This document shows positions 17,646 to 30,335 of a DNA stretch of 64,000 nucleotides, piece by piece. The number at the start of each line of letters is the position of its first letter. The first letter of the stretch is position 1. The position numbers were made by a program, and so were the translations under genes. Source of the stretch: Clavelina lepadiformis (Eukaryota > Chordata > Ascidiacea > Aplousobranchia > Clavelinidae); NCBI RefSeq assembly GCF_947623445.1, contig NC_135246.1, forward strand, positions 16,971,856 through 17,035,855, read 5' to 3'. The notes below the pieces were generated by a model. The model saw only the letters and a list, made by a program, of their open reading frames with translations. It had not been told where the DNA came from and did no database searches.

Positions 17646-18286
17646 TTTGTTTGATTATTCGGTTTCAGCAGAGTAATAAAAATCTGATTTGCAACATAAT
17701 GTTGTTGATCGGACACCTTTAGCTGTAGTTTTTTCCAAAACAGAGTGACACTTGTGATAAATCATATCCAACGAAAATTTAAATTTTTTGTAAATTAATT
17801 TTTTTTAAATAACTGTAGCAAAGTTAACCTCAAATATTTTTATCTCAATTTTTTTGTAATACTTCATTTGCTTTCGAGTGAAATTGGTTGTTCTTTATTT
17901 AATATCATGCCTGTGTATTTTTTTAGTGGTTTTGCAAAATTGTTGTTCCTGTCGTACATTGGCTATCAGGATTTTGAAAAGTTGCAACTGATTGATGGTT
18001 GATTAAAAGTTGATTCATAAACTAACTTCTGTGAAAGGTACCTTGTCTTTCCCAGATAGCACATAGGATCAAAACTGAACTTTATTCAATTCATTAGCTC
18101 CGCACAGAAATTTCAATGTTGCTTACAGTATTTCTTAGATATTTAAAATTGTCTTGCAAGTATAGTAGTCAGCAGATAATTTTTGTTGGCCATTATTATT
18201 CATTTTTTACAACATGCATGCAATTGCAATCGATTTTGCTGTGAAATATGTTGTCTCTTTTTGGATAATTGCTAATCCTAAAGCTG
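17646..18286. other. Intergenic, nothing recognised
   Basis: T-rich spacer between the pseudogene fragment and the stop of the first intact amidase gene. It probably includes that gene's 3' UTR. No further amidase exon could be traced here. Confidence 0.4.
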
Positions 18287-20048
18287 TTACTCTGAAGGTG
18301 CATCATACCGAATCATAGTGTGATATACTTCTGGATCAGCGGCACACATGATCGTGGTATATGTTGTGTCACTATTGAAAACAAGCGGGACTGACAACAC
18401 CTGCAAAAAAATTGCTTTACAATCTGGCACTGTTTTTGTAATGCACCTAAAAATACTAATAATTTTGTGTATTACCTTGTACAGCTCTGCAGGATTCATG
18501 TTTTCTCGGCCAACTTTGTTCATAGCTGCAATGCCAGCATCCCTTCTATCATCTGATTTTGGTGGCGCTTTCCATGGGTCATAATTAGTTTCTAGGACAT
18601 ACCACCTATAAGCAAGAAATTTACTTACAAGCTTCCCAGGAAAAGTAAACCCTTGATCTGTTATATACATTAGATTTAACTTTGTTAAAACAACTGTTAA
18701 TATCATGCCAATGATGAGATCTCACTTGTCATTCATCAGCGTAACATTTCTGAGATTTCTTTGATCTTTTACCACAATGGCCCCCTCACCAGGTCTTATG
18801 CCTCCCACTATAAAATAAACTGGGGCTATAGTTGGTGTGTTTGAGAGAAGGCTTACTGCCGCTTGATAGTCCCTTGCGCCTTCAAGGACCTAAACATACA
18901 TTAAACTGTAAACAGAATCAAATGAATCTGGAAAAATTGAGGTCTACTAACTAAAAAGCAATAACCTACATAGATGTACAAATTGATCATACCATTCTCT
19001 GTAACATGAATGTTGGCCAGGAGTCCTCTAGTGCTGATAGCAGATTTTCCCAAAGATGACCACTATTTCGTTGGTCACCACTCACTGAAAATGCTAGATT
19101 CTTTTGCCCAGTTATGACACCAATATAACCAGCATATGTTGTGGCCATGAATAGCGTCTGTGATGAAAGTTATTAATTTTGGAATTTAAATATTTTTATA
19201 CTTTTTGAACAATAGCAAGAATAAACACACCTTTCCATTCTTCTGATAATCAACTTGAATAGTTAGTGGTTTCAAACGATCCCCAATATCATAATCCAAG
19301 TTTCTTCCGTGAATTAGCCTACCAGTTTTATCTGATGCAACAATACTTGCGCATGCTCTAAAATCATATAAAATATTTTTAGTAGTATGTATTGCAAAAA
19401 CTTGTTTTTTGTTGACGTATTAAAACTAAAAAATTTGTAATCATCTTACTTAAATTGACCATTGTTAAAAGCTGAAATGTCATATACAAGATTTCCAAGC
19501 ACTACATCTCCCAAATTTACGTTAAAGTTTTTGCTTATCCCACGTAATTCATCTGCAAATGGCTGGGGAATGTAACGATCCAAGTCTGCAGCAATTTTCT
19601 CCAGAATTGGGATGACTAGCTTTCCTGGCAAGTACTCACTGCAGCAAAGTTTAGCAAATAAAATTTACCCAATAGAAAACGTGAAGATAAGAGAAAGAAA
19701 TTTATTCAGGAAAGTAGCTAACATATCAGAGAACATACTCCAACAAACTATGCACAGCTGCAATAATATCTTTTGGGTTGAAGTGCTTCAAGACATTGTT
19801 CCACCTGAAATACAAACTTTTTGTGAACAGACCCACCAGCAAACATGGCTGAAGAATATTCTTGCTCATGTAGGTTACCTTTCCATAGGTGGAAGATCAA
19901 GATTAACTACATAAGTCTTGGCTGCAGTTGCATCTTTTTCTGGTGTGACTACATTTTTGGTCATAGACAGAATGTCATTAAGGACTACTTGGTCCTCGTT
20001 GAAAGCACCAGCTGAAATTACTAAGGCTAAGAGTACTAGCGATTTCAT
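18287..20048 (-). CDS. N-acylethanolamine acid amidase / acid ceramidase-like, copy A
   Basis: Eight exons, 374 residues: 20048-19879, 19804-19739, 19638-19450, 19357-19231, 19157-18993, 18889-18726, 18605-18476, 18400-18287. A signal peptide ([15 protein letters not shown]) implies lysosomal or secreted N-terminal-nucleophile hydrolase. The substrate class in this family is fatty-acid ethanolamides or ceramide. Likely nucleophile Cys144 (ACASIV) begins exon 4. Partners HGRNLDY (Arg160, Asp163) and ETNYDPW (active-site Asn) are present. NAAA-type landmarks [11 protein letters not shown] and [13 protein letters not shown] favour NAAA over ASAH1. Known members self-cleave just before the Cys to give alpha and beta chains. 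Its 5' leader shares TGCAAGATTGCC with copy B just upstream of the ATG. Confidence 0.93.
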
Positions 20049-20858
20049 AATCTAGGCAATCTTGCACAATAAAAGTAGTATTTTGGTTAGGTTGAATAGT
20101 TTAGTGTACCAATCATTATTGCTACTAGCACTAAATTTAGTGAGAAGATGTTTTACTGAGCAATCAGTGGTCTGGTAAATTATTGATGAAATTTATTAAA
20201 GACAATGCGCTTTTTCAGCATTTAGTGACCTTTGATGTTTGTTTTTCTAGTTGCAATGCAGCTAATCACTTAACTTCATGTCAAATATCATCACATCTGT
20301 TGCACTTCCAACTTGTTAGGCATGCTTGGTCGTTATTTTTAGCAACTGAAGGTGTAAGATACAGTGTTAAATGTTTTTGGGCATGAAATTAAGGTGTGCA
20401 AAAGCTAGTTCTTCCCATTGCAGCTATTATCTAGTAAATAGATATTTTAAAAAAGAAGTGAAATTGTTTTTTGATAGTGGTATGCAATCACACTTATGCA
20501 TCTTTGAATGAGTTTCTGATTTTCACAGTACACCTGAAGAAGCAAGCTTATGTTTGTGAAAGCTCGTGTAGAAAAATATAAAGTTAACCTTCAGAGTGCC
20601 AAACTATATCCTGTTTTTTATTTTACTTTAAAATTTGATTAACACGGTTCAGACAACAGCATCTTTGAATGTCATTTTGTATATCACATGACAAACATAA
20701 TTGTTTACCGATGTTTAGTAGTGACAAACATATTGCAGACAGTGTACACAATACTACATTTTTCTACGCCATTTTATTATGTAAGTGTGCCGTACATTAC
20801 GCACAACCAAGTTTCAATTACAAACAAATAAACAACACAATTAGCTCAATAATATTTA

Positions 20859-22634
20859 CTAATTGGAGGGTGCGTCGTATCGAATCATGGTGTGATAAAC
20901 ATCTGGATCTGCTGCACTCATAATGGTTGTATAGGTTGTGTTGGCATTGAACACTGGTGGAACTGATAAGACCTACCAAACTTTGTTATTAAATTTCTGA
21001 ATTTGAACACTACTCAGTTGTCAAAATGTACTATTACTGCATATTCACCTTGTACAGTTCTGCAGAGTTCATGTTTTCTCGGCCAACTTTGTTCATAGCT
21101 GCAATGCCAGCGTCTCTTCTATCATCTGATTTTGGTGGTGTGTTCCATGGGTCATAATTAGTTTCCAGAATGTACCACCTTAAAGCAGGTATTCAAGCTA
21201 CACACAAGTAACATATCTTAAGTCTATAAAATCCATTACCTGTGATCCATCAATGTGACATTTCTGAGATTTCTTTGGTCTTTAACAATAATGGCTCCTT
21301 CACCAGGTCTTATACCTCCCACTATAAAATAAACTGGGGCTATAGTTGGTGTGTTGGAGAGAAGAGTTACTGCCTCTCCATAATCCTTCGCGCGTTCCAG
21401 TACCTGAAATGGTTGTAAACTTATAGTTATCACATTTAAGGTTTTGATACTGTGTACTACAAGAAAATAACGTACCTTACAGCAACTTTGCAGTTTTTAT
21501 CACATTTTGTATACACAATTACAAACCATTCTCTGTAACATGAATGTAGGCCATGAGCCCTCAAGAGCTGACAACAGATTTTCCCAAAGCTGGCCAGTAT
21601 TTCGTTGATCACCACTCACGGAAAATGCTCCATTTCTAGAACCAGTTATGACTCCAATATAACCAACATAAGTTGTGGCCATAAAAAGTGTCTGCAAAAC
21701 GAATATGTCAAGAAACGTTAAATTTTTTTTTAAGGGCAAAGTTTAATAATGATGTATTTTTATCTTTTATCGACTGCTGTTTGAGTTTTAGGCAACACTC
21801 TATGAAGATAAGCAAACCTTGCCATTTTTCTGGTAGTCAACTTGTATTGTGAGTGGCTTCAAGTGTTTCCCGATAACATAATCAAGATTTCTGCCATGGA
21901 TTAATCTACCCATTTTATCTGATGTAACAATACTTGTGCATGCTCTGCACAGAAATAAAACATAGTTCAGCAAGATCATTGAAAACATATAAAATTTATT
22001 TACGCTTCAATAATGCATTAAGGTATGTTACAATTAGCATACTTGGACAAACCACTGTGAAAAGCAGAAATATCATAAACAAGATTCCCAAGGACAATAT
22101 CTCCTAAATTTATTCCAAAGTTTTTGCTAATTCCTCGCAATTCATCAGCAAAAGGCTGTGAAATGTAATGATCCAAATCAGCTCCGATTTTTTCAAGAAT
22201 TGGAATTAGGAGTTTCGATGGAAAAAATTTACTAAAATCAATAAAATACATAATAATGGCTGTCACAAAACATGCAGATTTGCAAGTTTAATGTATTAAT
22301 GATTGACTTACTCCATCAGTGCATGTACGACTGCAGTAATATCTGTAGGATCAAAATGTTCCAAAACATTGTTCCACCTTACACAAATACAAAAACAATT
22401 GAAACCAACAAAGCAGATTCAACCGCTTGTTAACCTTTATTATTGATTCTTCAGGATTCATCACCTTTCCATTGGTGGAAGATCAAGATTCACTATGTAA
22501 GTATTGGCTGCAGTTGCATCTTTTCTTGGTATGACCACATCTTTTGTCATTGACAGTATGTCATGAAGGACTACTCGGTCTTCATTGAAAGCACGAACTG
22601 AAAACACCAAAGCTAAGAGTACTAGTGATTTCAT
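20859..22634 (-). CDS. N-acylethanolamine acid amidase / acid ceramidase-like, copy B
   Basis: Eight exons with lengths identical to copy A (170, 66, 189, 127, 165, 164, 130, 114 nt), giving 374 residues: 22634-22465, 22377-22312, 22231-22043, 21944-21818, 21691-21527, 21403-21240, 21178-21049, 20972-20859. Signal peptide [15 protein letters not shown]. Nucleophile Cys144 lies in ACTSIV, closer to the vertebrate consensus than copy A. HGRNLDY and ETNYDPW are retained. It is the closest relative of copy A, sharing most of exons 5-7 almost word for word. No disabling change seen. Substrate preference cannot be read from sequence. Confidence 0.93.
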
Positions 22635-23424
22635 AATTTGGGCAATCTTGCAAAACAGAAATAGAATAACTTATTTTATCATTTAAATATCTAGATGTAG
22701 ATGAAAATATTGCAACTGTACTAACGATGACTGAGCATTGCTCTTTAGTTATTACAAGATAACCCTCCCTGTGCAATATGTGGCCCTAGTAAATTATTGA
22801 CAAAATTTAATGTAAGTAACTAATGCAGTTTGAAGTGTCACTGACCTTTAATATTTATACTTTTATAATGGATTCAGCTTAAGCAAAGTGCATAATGTCA
22901 TATTTCTTTATAACTCGTCAATGTTTGTTCATCATTTGGCGAGGTAAATCAGACAAACATTATGTTTTGCTTAATGAATTGACAATTACTTAAACTGTAC
23001 ATAAAAATAATCTTTTCTTTGAGCATTAAACTTATCAAATAGGATATGTATCTCCAACATACATTTCCCATCCCAAATCAAAATGTAAAAATGTTTCGCT
23101 AATGAAAAGAGAAAACTAGGTTTGCATTCACAATTTCACATCACATGATGAATGTAACATTTTTATTTTGCACACCGTAAGTGTAAACACAGTAAGTTTG
23201 TCTAAACTGTTCAATTATGCATACATATAAGCCATAACAGTGGTTTTGTAAGATGCTTGGAAATGGCTACACAATTCTATTATTTAGCAAATTAATACTC
23301 AATTTTTATTTAAAAAAATTCCAAATAAAACCGCATGAAAAAAGTTACAGGTAGTAGGCTTTCCAATCCAAAGATTTATTCATATGAGCAGTGTAAGTAA
23401 TTAACCTTGGTGCAATTATTTTAG

Positions 23425-25607
23425 CTAATCAGAAGGTGCGTCGTATCGAATCATAGTGCGATACACATTAGGATCAGCTGCACTCATAATGGTTGTATAT
23501 GTAGTGTGGGTATTGAACACTGGTGGAACAGATAAGACCTGCAAAATTTGTGTAATAAATAACTTCAGCGAATTTAGTTTCAATACCAGTACTCAGCGTC
23601 AATTTACTCATTTTCATTTCACCGTTTCATATCATTTCACTCATTTCATCATTCACCTTGTACAGCTCCTCAGGGTCCATGTTTTCTCGGCCAACTTTGT
23701 TCATAGCTGCAATGCCAGCGTCTCTTCTATCATCAAATTTTGGTGGTGCATTCCATGGGTCATAATTAGTTTCCAGAATATACCATCTGAAACATTAAAA
23801 GTGCACAAACTCAACATTTGTTTTTTGTGTAAAGTTGTTCATGTGTGAAATACCTTGAAACCTAAACAAGTCCATAGAACCATCGCTAAAGCCTGCAAAT
23901 CGATATATTTTACCTGTTATCCATCAACGTAATATTTCTGAGATGTGCTTGGTCCCTAACAATAATGGCCCCTTCGCCAGGTTTTGCACCTCCTACTATA
24001 AAATAAACTGGAGCTATGGTTGGTGTACGGGAGAGAAGAGCTACAGCCTCCTGATAGTCTTTAGCATCTTCAAGTACCTTAAATGAAAAGTTGTGATGTC
24101 TCAAAAAAAATAAGTATGATGTAATTAATTATATTTTTGCCATATTTTGTATACACACCATTCTTTGTAACATGAATGTGGGCCACGAGCCATTTAGTGC
24201 TGACAAAAAATTTTCAAAAATATTTCCAGTATTTCGTTGATCGCCACTCACTGAGAATGCTCCATTTTTAGTACCAGTTATCACTCCAATATAACCAAGA
24301 TAAGTTGTGGCCATAAAAAGCGTCTGAAAAGTATTTAACAAACATGTTCAAAATTATTTTTTCTTCAGGGCAAGATAATATCATGTATTTCTGTTGTATT
24401 TTGAGATGTTATTGTTAAAATCAGCATGAAAACATTCCAATGCACTTTATGAAGAGAAAGCTAACAGACCTTGCCATTCTTTTGATAATCAACTTGCATT
24501 GTAAGTGGCTTCAGCTTTTTTCCAATAAGGTAGTCAAGGTTTCTGCCATGAATTATTCTACCCATTTTATCCAAAGCAACAATGCTTGTGCAAGCCCTGG
24601 GGAAAACAATATGAACTTGGTTTATTTAAAGATTACAGGAAATGCTGCAGGATAGCAGATCCTATAAACACATTATCGTTAGTATAATTGGCAATACCGC
24701 AGTCTCAAATAAAATAAGATTGAAACAGTAGAAGCTTGTTAGTTTGAATACACTTTACCCAATTTTTTTAATAGCTTTGGTTAAGTTCACCAGTGCTAGC
24801 AATGTGCAATCGGAGTAAAGGCGATAAAAAATACAAAACTGTTTCTTTTTATTAACCTGTCTTGTATTAAAGTTTTTTTGCTACCGGTTTTATCGATTTT
24901 GGGTTACTCAAATGTTTTAATGAGTCCCTTCCATTTTAACTAAACAAGCTTCCCCTGCATGCACAGTACTTATACTTAGCCTACTTGGGAAAAATGCTGT
25001 GTGTAAAAGCAGACAGGTCATAAACGAGATTCCCAAGGACAAGATCACCTAAGCCTATTCGAAAGTTTTTGCTAATTCCTCGCAGTTCATCAGCGAATGG
25101 TTGTGGAATATAACGATCTAACTCACTCGCGACTACCTCAAGAATATAAAGTACCAGATTTGATGGCAAAAACTCTCTAAAAAATAACACAAAAGATCAT
25201 ATATTATGGAAAAATATAGTTTCTCTTAAAATACACTACAAAAATTACAAGTTTGTAAATTAATGGTCATCCTAACTGACTTACTGTATTAATGTACGTA
25301 TTGCTACAGTAAAATCTTCGGGATTGAAATGTTGAAACACATTGTTCCATCTGTAATAAGTATATGCATAGGTTTCAAATAAAATTATACTTTACAGATC
25401 TTTCAATTAAAACTTCTTGAGACTCATTAGTCATTACCTTTCCATTGGAGGAAGATCAAGGTTGACAATGTAAGTTTTGGCCGAAACTGCTTCTTTACCT
25501 GGAGTTATCTCATCTTTAGTCATGGAAAGAAGCTCATCATTTGCAAGACGATACTGGTTAAATGCACTCACTGAAAGGGCTAAACCCAAAATTATCAACA
25601 CTTTCAT
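23425..25607 (-). CDS. N-acylethanolamine acid amidase / acid ceramidase-like, copy C
   Basis: Eight exons, 375 residues: 25607-25438, 25350-25285, 25176-24985, 24596-24470, 24323-24159, 24077-23914, 23786-23657, 23538-23425. Exon 3 is one codon longer than in A and B. Signal peptide [15 protein letters not shown]. Nucleophile Cys145 in ACTSIV, then HGRNLDY and ETNYDPWN. The mid-region ([20 protein letters not shown]) and exon 2 ([13 protein letters not shown]) differ from A/B, so it is an older duplicate. The preceding intron 3 is the longest in this copy (about 390 bp). The 5' leader lacks the TGCAAGATTGCC word of A and B, suggesting a different promoter. Confidence 0.93.
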
Positions 25608-27215
25608 ATTTACTACTGCCCCACTGAATTGAGTTTGATTACGTATATAATCTAGAACGTTTTAACAAAAATACATTCCTTTTTTATAAACATAACCTCC
25701 AATTACGAAAATTTTATTAAAGCACATGTTATTTTACCATCGTGCAAGCAGTTTACCCAGAACAGAATGATTGCTGCGACGCTTGATATTTAGCAAGACT
25801 TTTATATCATTTTCTCAAGCCAAATGGGTCTGCGTGAAAAAAAGTCCAATTGAAAGAAATGTGGGTCACAAAGTTTGGATGTTTGTTTACCTAGCTTCAA
25901 GTTACACTAATCAATAAGAATGAATGAGTGAGTGTGTGTTGATAACACTGCTGAAAATGGGTGACATATAGACCATACGGGTTCACGTTAGAAAAATGTG
26001 GGTCACAAAATTTTGATGTTTGTTTAGCTATCTTTAAATCTACAGCAATGCAAAATTACACAATTCAGTCAGAACAATTGAAGAATGTATTGATAAAACG
26101 AGGTAACGTTAAGTCAAATAGGTCCACACAGAAGAAATGTGGGTCATTAAGTTTGGATATTTGTTTACCAAGCTGCCAATCTATAGCAATGCAAAATACA
26201 CACATCAGCCAGAACAAGGACATTAGGTCTTGATAACACACTTGTAAGTATAACTGGGAATAATTGAGAAAGAATTAGACTGAAAACTATCAAATATTAC
26301 TACTTAAAATACCTTTTGTTAAGAATTATGAAGCATTTGTATGCAGTGCATGTGCAATAATGTATGCAGTGCAGTGCACAATATGATTAAATGTCTTTGT
26401 AAAGTATACATGCTATGCACATGACCCAATTTAGAATTTTATTCAACTGGTGTAATTCAATTTCGTTTGTTTTTACGATAAATGCAGTAAATACAAATGA
26501 AGATCTTCTGATCAGTGAAAAAACGTTTGTGGCTTTAAGTTTAATTAGCAAATATTGTGAAAAATAGGTTTTGTGCCAAGCGAAAGGAATTAAAGGCAAT
26601 AACACGTATTATGAAACGATTACAAGACATGACGAAAGGCATACATTATAATGATAAACAAACAAAAATAGATATACCCAATGATATGAAATAAAACTAC
26701 CATTAATACTCCATGACAAATGACAATAAACAAATATTAAGCAATTTTTGAAGAAATTCAGATACAAACATTTGCGTTACAGAATCTCTTCAAATGGTAT
26801 AAAAACAATTCTTAAAACAACTTAAAATCATGTAAGTGCATCATTTAACGTTCTATGACATATAAGCTACTAATATGTAACCATCAAATATTATTCCCTT
26901 GTGCAAGCATAAGTACTAGTACTGGAAGGACTTACTTGGAACAAAATATGGTTATAGCAAAGAAAAATTCTGATTGCAATCACTCAGATTTTCAAGCATC
27001 CCACTTTTACAGGTCTATTGAAAAAAGACATGCACTATATTTTTGAATGTGTGGCATTTTCCAACATAGCGAAGAAGGACTTTACAGCAAGAGAATATGG
27101 CTTCGGTCAAACAAAAATTAAGATTTAAACAAACGTGAACTTGTGAAAAGCAGTGGTCAAAAAAATTGGTTGATCAGCTTTTATTCAATACATTTCGTAA
27201 ATTAATGGCAGTAAA
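25608..27215. repeat. Spacer with about 140-bp tandem repeat, three copies (25815-26235)
   Basis: Three tandem units begin near 25815, 25960 and 26100. The shared core ATGTGGGTCA(C) falls at 25859, 25996 and 26137, then TTGGATGTTTGTTTACCTAGC-like sequence and AGCAATGCAAAAT. Spacing is 137 and 141 bp. All three can be read in one frame on the plus strand with a recurring K-(K/E)-C-G-S-x-x-x-D-(V/I)-C-L motif; unit 1 ends in a stop and units 2-3 stay open for 90 codons. The rest of the spacer (26236-27215) shows nothing recognisable. Confidence 0.7.
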
Positions 27216-30200
27216 TTACTTCAGTGCTGGTGCATCATACCGGACCATGGTATGATAGTAAGACTGTGCTGCGCTCATAATGGTTGTGTAAGTTGTCTGA
27301 CCATTGCAGACAGGAGGTGTGGAGAGAACCTGAAATTTCAAAAGACATGTACGAGATCAGAGCAGCTTAAATCACGTTTCCAGTGGACTCTGTCATGCAT
27401 GAACGATTTAGTTGTACATGTCAAAATCTAGTCAATAAATAATAGAAATAAAACCAAGCTATTTTATGAAAAGTAAATTGTGGGGTATTATGGCAATGTC
27501 CATCTATATTATGAACAATAACAGAGACCATTTCTTGGAAAAAACAAGTCTCCTTTTTATGTGACGTATTTCAAATTTTGCAGAATGTTTGTGTGTGACT
27601 AATAAATCATGATAATGTAAACCACTTAGAGCAGGAAATGAAAAACATACACCACTTCTGAGAACGAATCAATTTGCGGTCAAATATGGTAAACAAGGAA
27701 GCAAGACTTACAACATGTCACAAGACTTTACAAAACATCTGACTGCTCTCCGGAAACACATTTGACAAAATATCTTAAAACTAACCTTATAAAGTTCTGT
27801 TCTGTTCATACTTTTTTCTCCAATTTTGACAAGAGAAGCAACTGCCGCATCACGCCTATCATCAGACTTTGGTGGTTTATTCCACGGATCATAATTTGTC
27901 TCAACAATGAACCAACTGAAATATAAGTGGAGCTTTTTGTAACCAGCAAATTGAGTAAAAAACAGCTTTGGATTACATTGTGAACAGCATTCAGAAAAAT
28001 CCACAAAAAATGCACTGTACAAAGTGTAATTGTTGTGAATGTATCGCTGTGTGTATAAAATACTCACGGATGGGTAAAATTTTCACCAAGCCGAATGACT
28101 GCTTCTGTAGTTTTACTGTTTTTCACAATAATTGCACCTTCGTTGCCCTTCAGTCCCCCAAGAATGAAATAGACCGGTGCTATAGTTGGCGTGTTTGTAA
28201 CTTGATTTAACGCTGACACATAATCTGACGACTCTTGAAGAATCTGAAAAAATTTCCAAAATAATAGTCATAACATGGTAGTAACACCAAGTTCCTTTAA
28301 TTTGCCAGAAACATTCAAACCTGCACAAGTAAAGAAAACAGTTACAAGCGATTTTAAGATCATTTTCTAATATGACATATCATACGAAAAATGGGTTACT
28401 TAGAGGGCATACCCGTCTTTCTGTGAAGAAAGTAAAGTGGGAACCTTCGAGAGCAGCTAAAATATTGAACCAGATATTTCCAGAATATCTTTCATCACCA
28501 GAAATTGAGAAGGCACCAGGACGGTAACCGGTAATTAGTCCAATGTAGCCAACATATGTCGTCCCCATGTAAGCGGTCTACGTATAAAAAAGCAAATGGA
28601 GAACTATTTTACATGAAAAATTAATTGTTAAAAAGTCAAAAAAGCAAGGTATCACTAACAATAACTGGTTATTTTATAACGATCACCATAAATATACATG
28701 CTACCTCAAAGATGCTACTATGACTGAGAATTATTTTTTCTTGGTAATTTGTGTGCCACAACGTACCTTACCATTTTGCTGGAAATCAACCTGAATTGTA
28801 ATATTTCGAAGAACTGATGGACTAAGCTCATAATCAAGGTTACGACCTTGTATTATTTGTCCAAGATTATTACGTGTTACAATGCTTGTGCATGCCCTGT
28901 ATAGACAACAAATAATTCCATTCAATTGACAACGAAACTTTAAGAATTTATCCTAATTCCACATAAATTGTTTAGATTACTCAACATGTACAGAAAACTT
29001 AAAAATCAGTAATAGAATAGATCATTTGCTTACTTGGAAGAGCTGTTACTTGCATACGCAGTAAAGTCATAGATTAAATTGATAAGAACAATTTGACCAA
29101 GAGGAATTCCAGAACTATCACTTAGACCCCTCATTTCATCAGCATAAGGTTCTGGTATGAACTTGTCTAAATCACCAAGTATCCGTTGAATAACATTCGT
29201 CAGTTCTGGAGAAGGGACAACGGCACTGTGACAAAAGCATACAAGATGTTGTTATAGTACTGATATATCTAGCAATTGACAACATACATAGCAAATGGTA
29301 TTACCAAACAAATAATCTTTAATTAATAAAATACGCTTTTTTTAAATATATATGTTTTGTATACACTGTTTTTCATCTTGATCAATATAACAATTATACA
29401 GCAATACCTACTCATAATTCTGCATTTTATATAAACTTTGAATCAACTTTCTGCAATGACAGGCATAACACAATGTTCTATATTTAACTTCTTATAGGGG
29501 GAAACATAATAAAAGTTCTGTTTAATATGCATAATGACACTTACAAATCTGTTTTATGAGTACATTTCCATGTTTTTCAGGAGTACATTTGCACATGAAG
29601 AACATGAGCTCAGTTTAAATTAGTATGACTGGCACAATAATTATATATAACATACTTACTCAATAATTTGGTTCAGTCCTTGCTTTAAATAGGTAAGATC
29701 ATAACCTTCAATTAAATTTTTCCATCTGAAATAAAAAAATTGGAGGTATTAATTTCATTTCAAAAAAAACGACAAATGTGCTAAAAATATTTGTTACCGG
29801 TACATTATCAGTCTCCAGATTAAACAAAAACATGAGTATAGTGTAACATCTAAGAATGTCCTTAATAGAATGCTTAACAGTTGCAGAATATTCTTGATTA
29901 ATTAATTTTCAATATAGAATATCGATTAGCATTTTAAAAACCATTGACTTTCAAGTATGAATACTGTACTGGTGTTTATAAATTAAATAATTCAATTAAT
30001 CGCTTTTCAAATTAATTAGAAAACAGCATACATGGGCTTGGCATCAAACCAAGCTTTCCTTCATAAAAATGCACAACAGTCGCAATAAAAATACGAAAAA
30101 GGTTATTTGTTAACTTAATACAGAAAATTCACATTCTATATGCATTCATACAGTTCATAACAATGTATCCGCTATACCTTTCAGACGGAGCCAAATCAAG

Positions 30201-30335
30201 ATCAACAATGTATGTTTTTGCAGGTGCAGCAGGTTTGCCTACGTTGTTTGTATCAAACGGTTTTTCAAATTGTACTGGCAATGCAAATATGCCCACCAAA
30301 AGAAACGGAAACATGATCAGAAAATATGATTCCAT
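27216..30335 (-). CDS. N-acylethanolamine acid amidase / acid ceramidase-like, copy D (divergent)
   Basis: Eight exons, 376 residues: 30335-30178, 29725-29660, 29225-29034, 28896-28767, 28577-28413, 28243-28068, 27915-27786, 27329-27216. Same intron positions and phases as A-C, but it is the most diverged member. It has a signal peptide (MESYFLIMFPFLLVGIFA) and a shorter pro-region. Catalytic Cys141 is in ACTSIV. The second motif is QGRNLDY (His replaced by Gln), and [18 protein letters not shown] is kept. IPEPYADEMRG replaces [11 protein letters not shown]. Several N-glycosylation sequons occur (NSSS, NITI, NFTH, NRTE). Introns are longer. Probably the founder or an early split in the array, with possibly altered substrate choice. 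Confidence 0.92.

Noticed and set aside
17416-17676. 86-codon plus-strand ORF
   Set aside because: It is the antisense reading of the decayed amidase fragment, not a separate gene.
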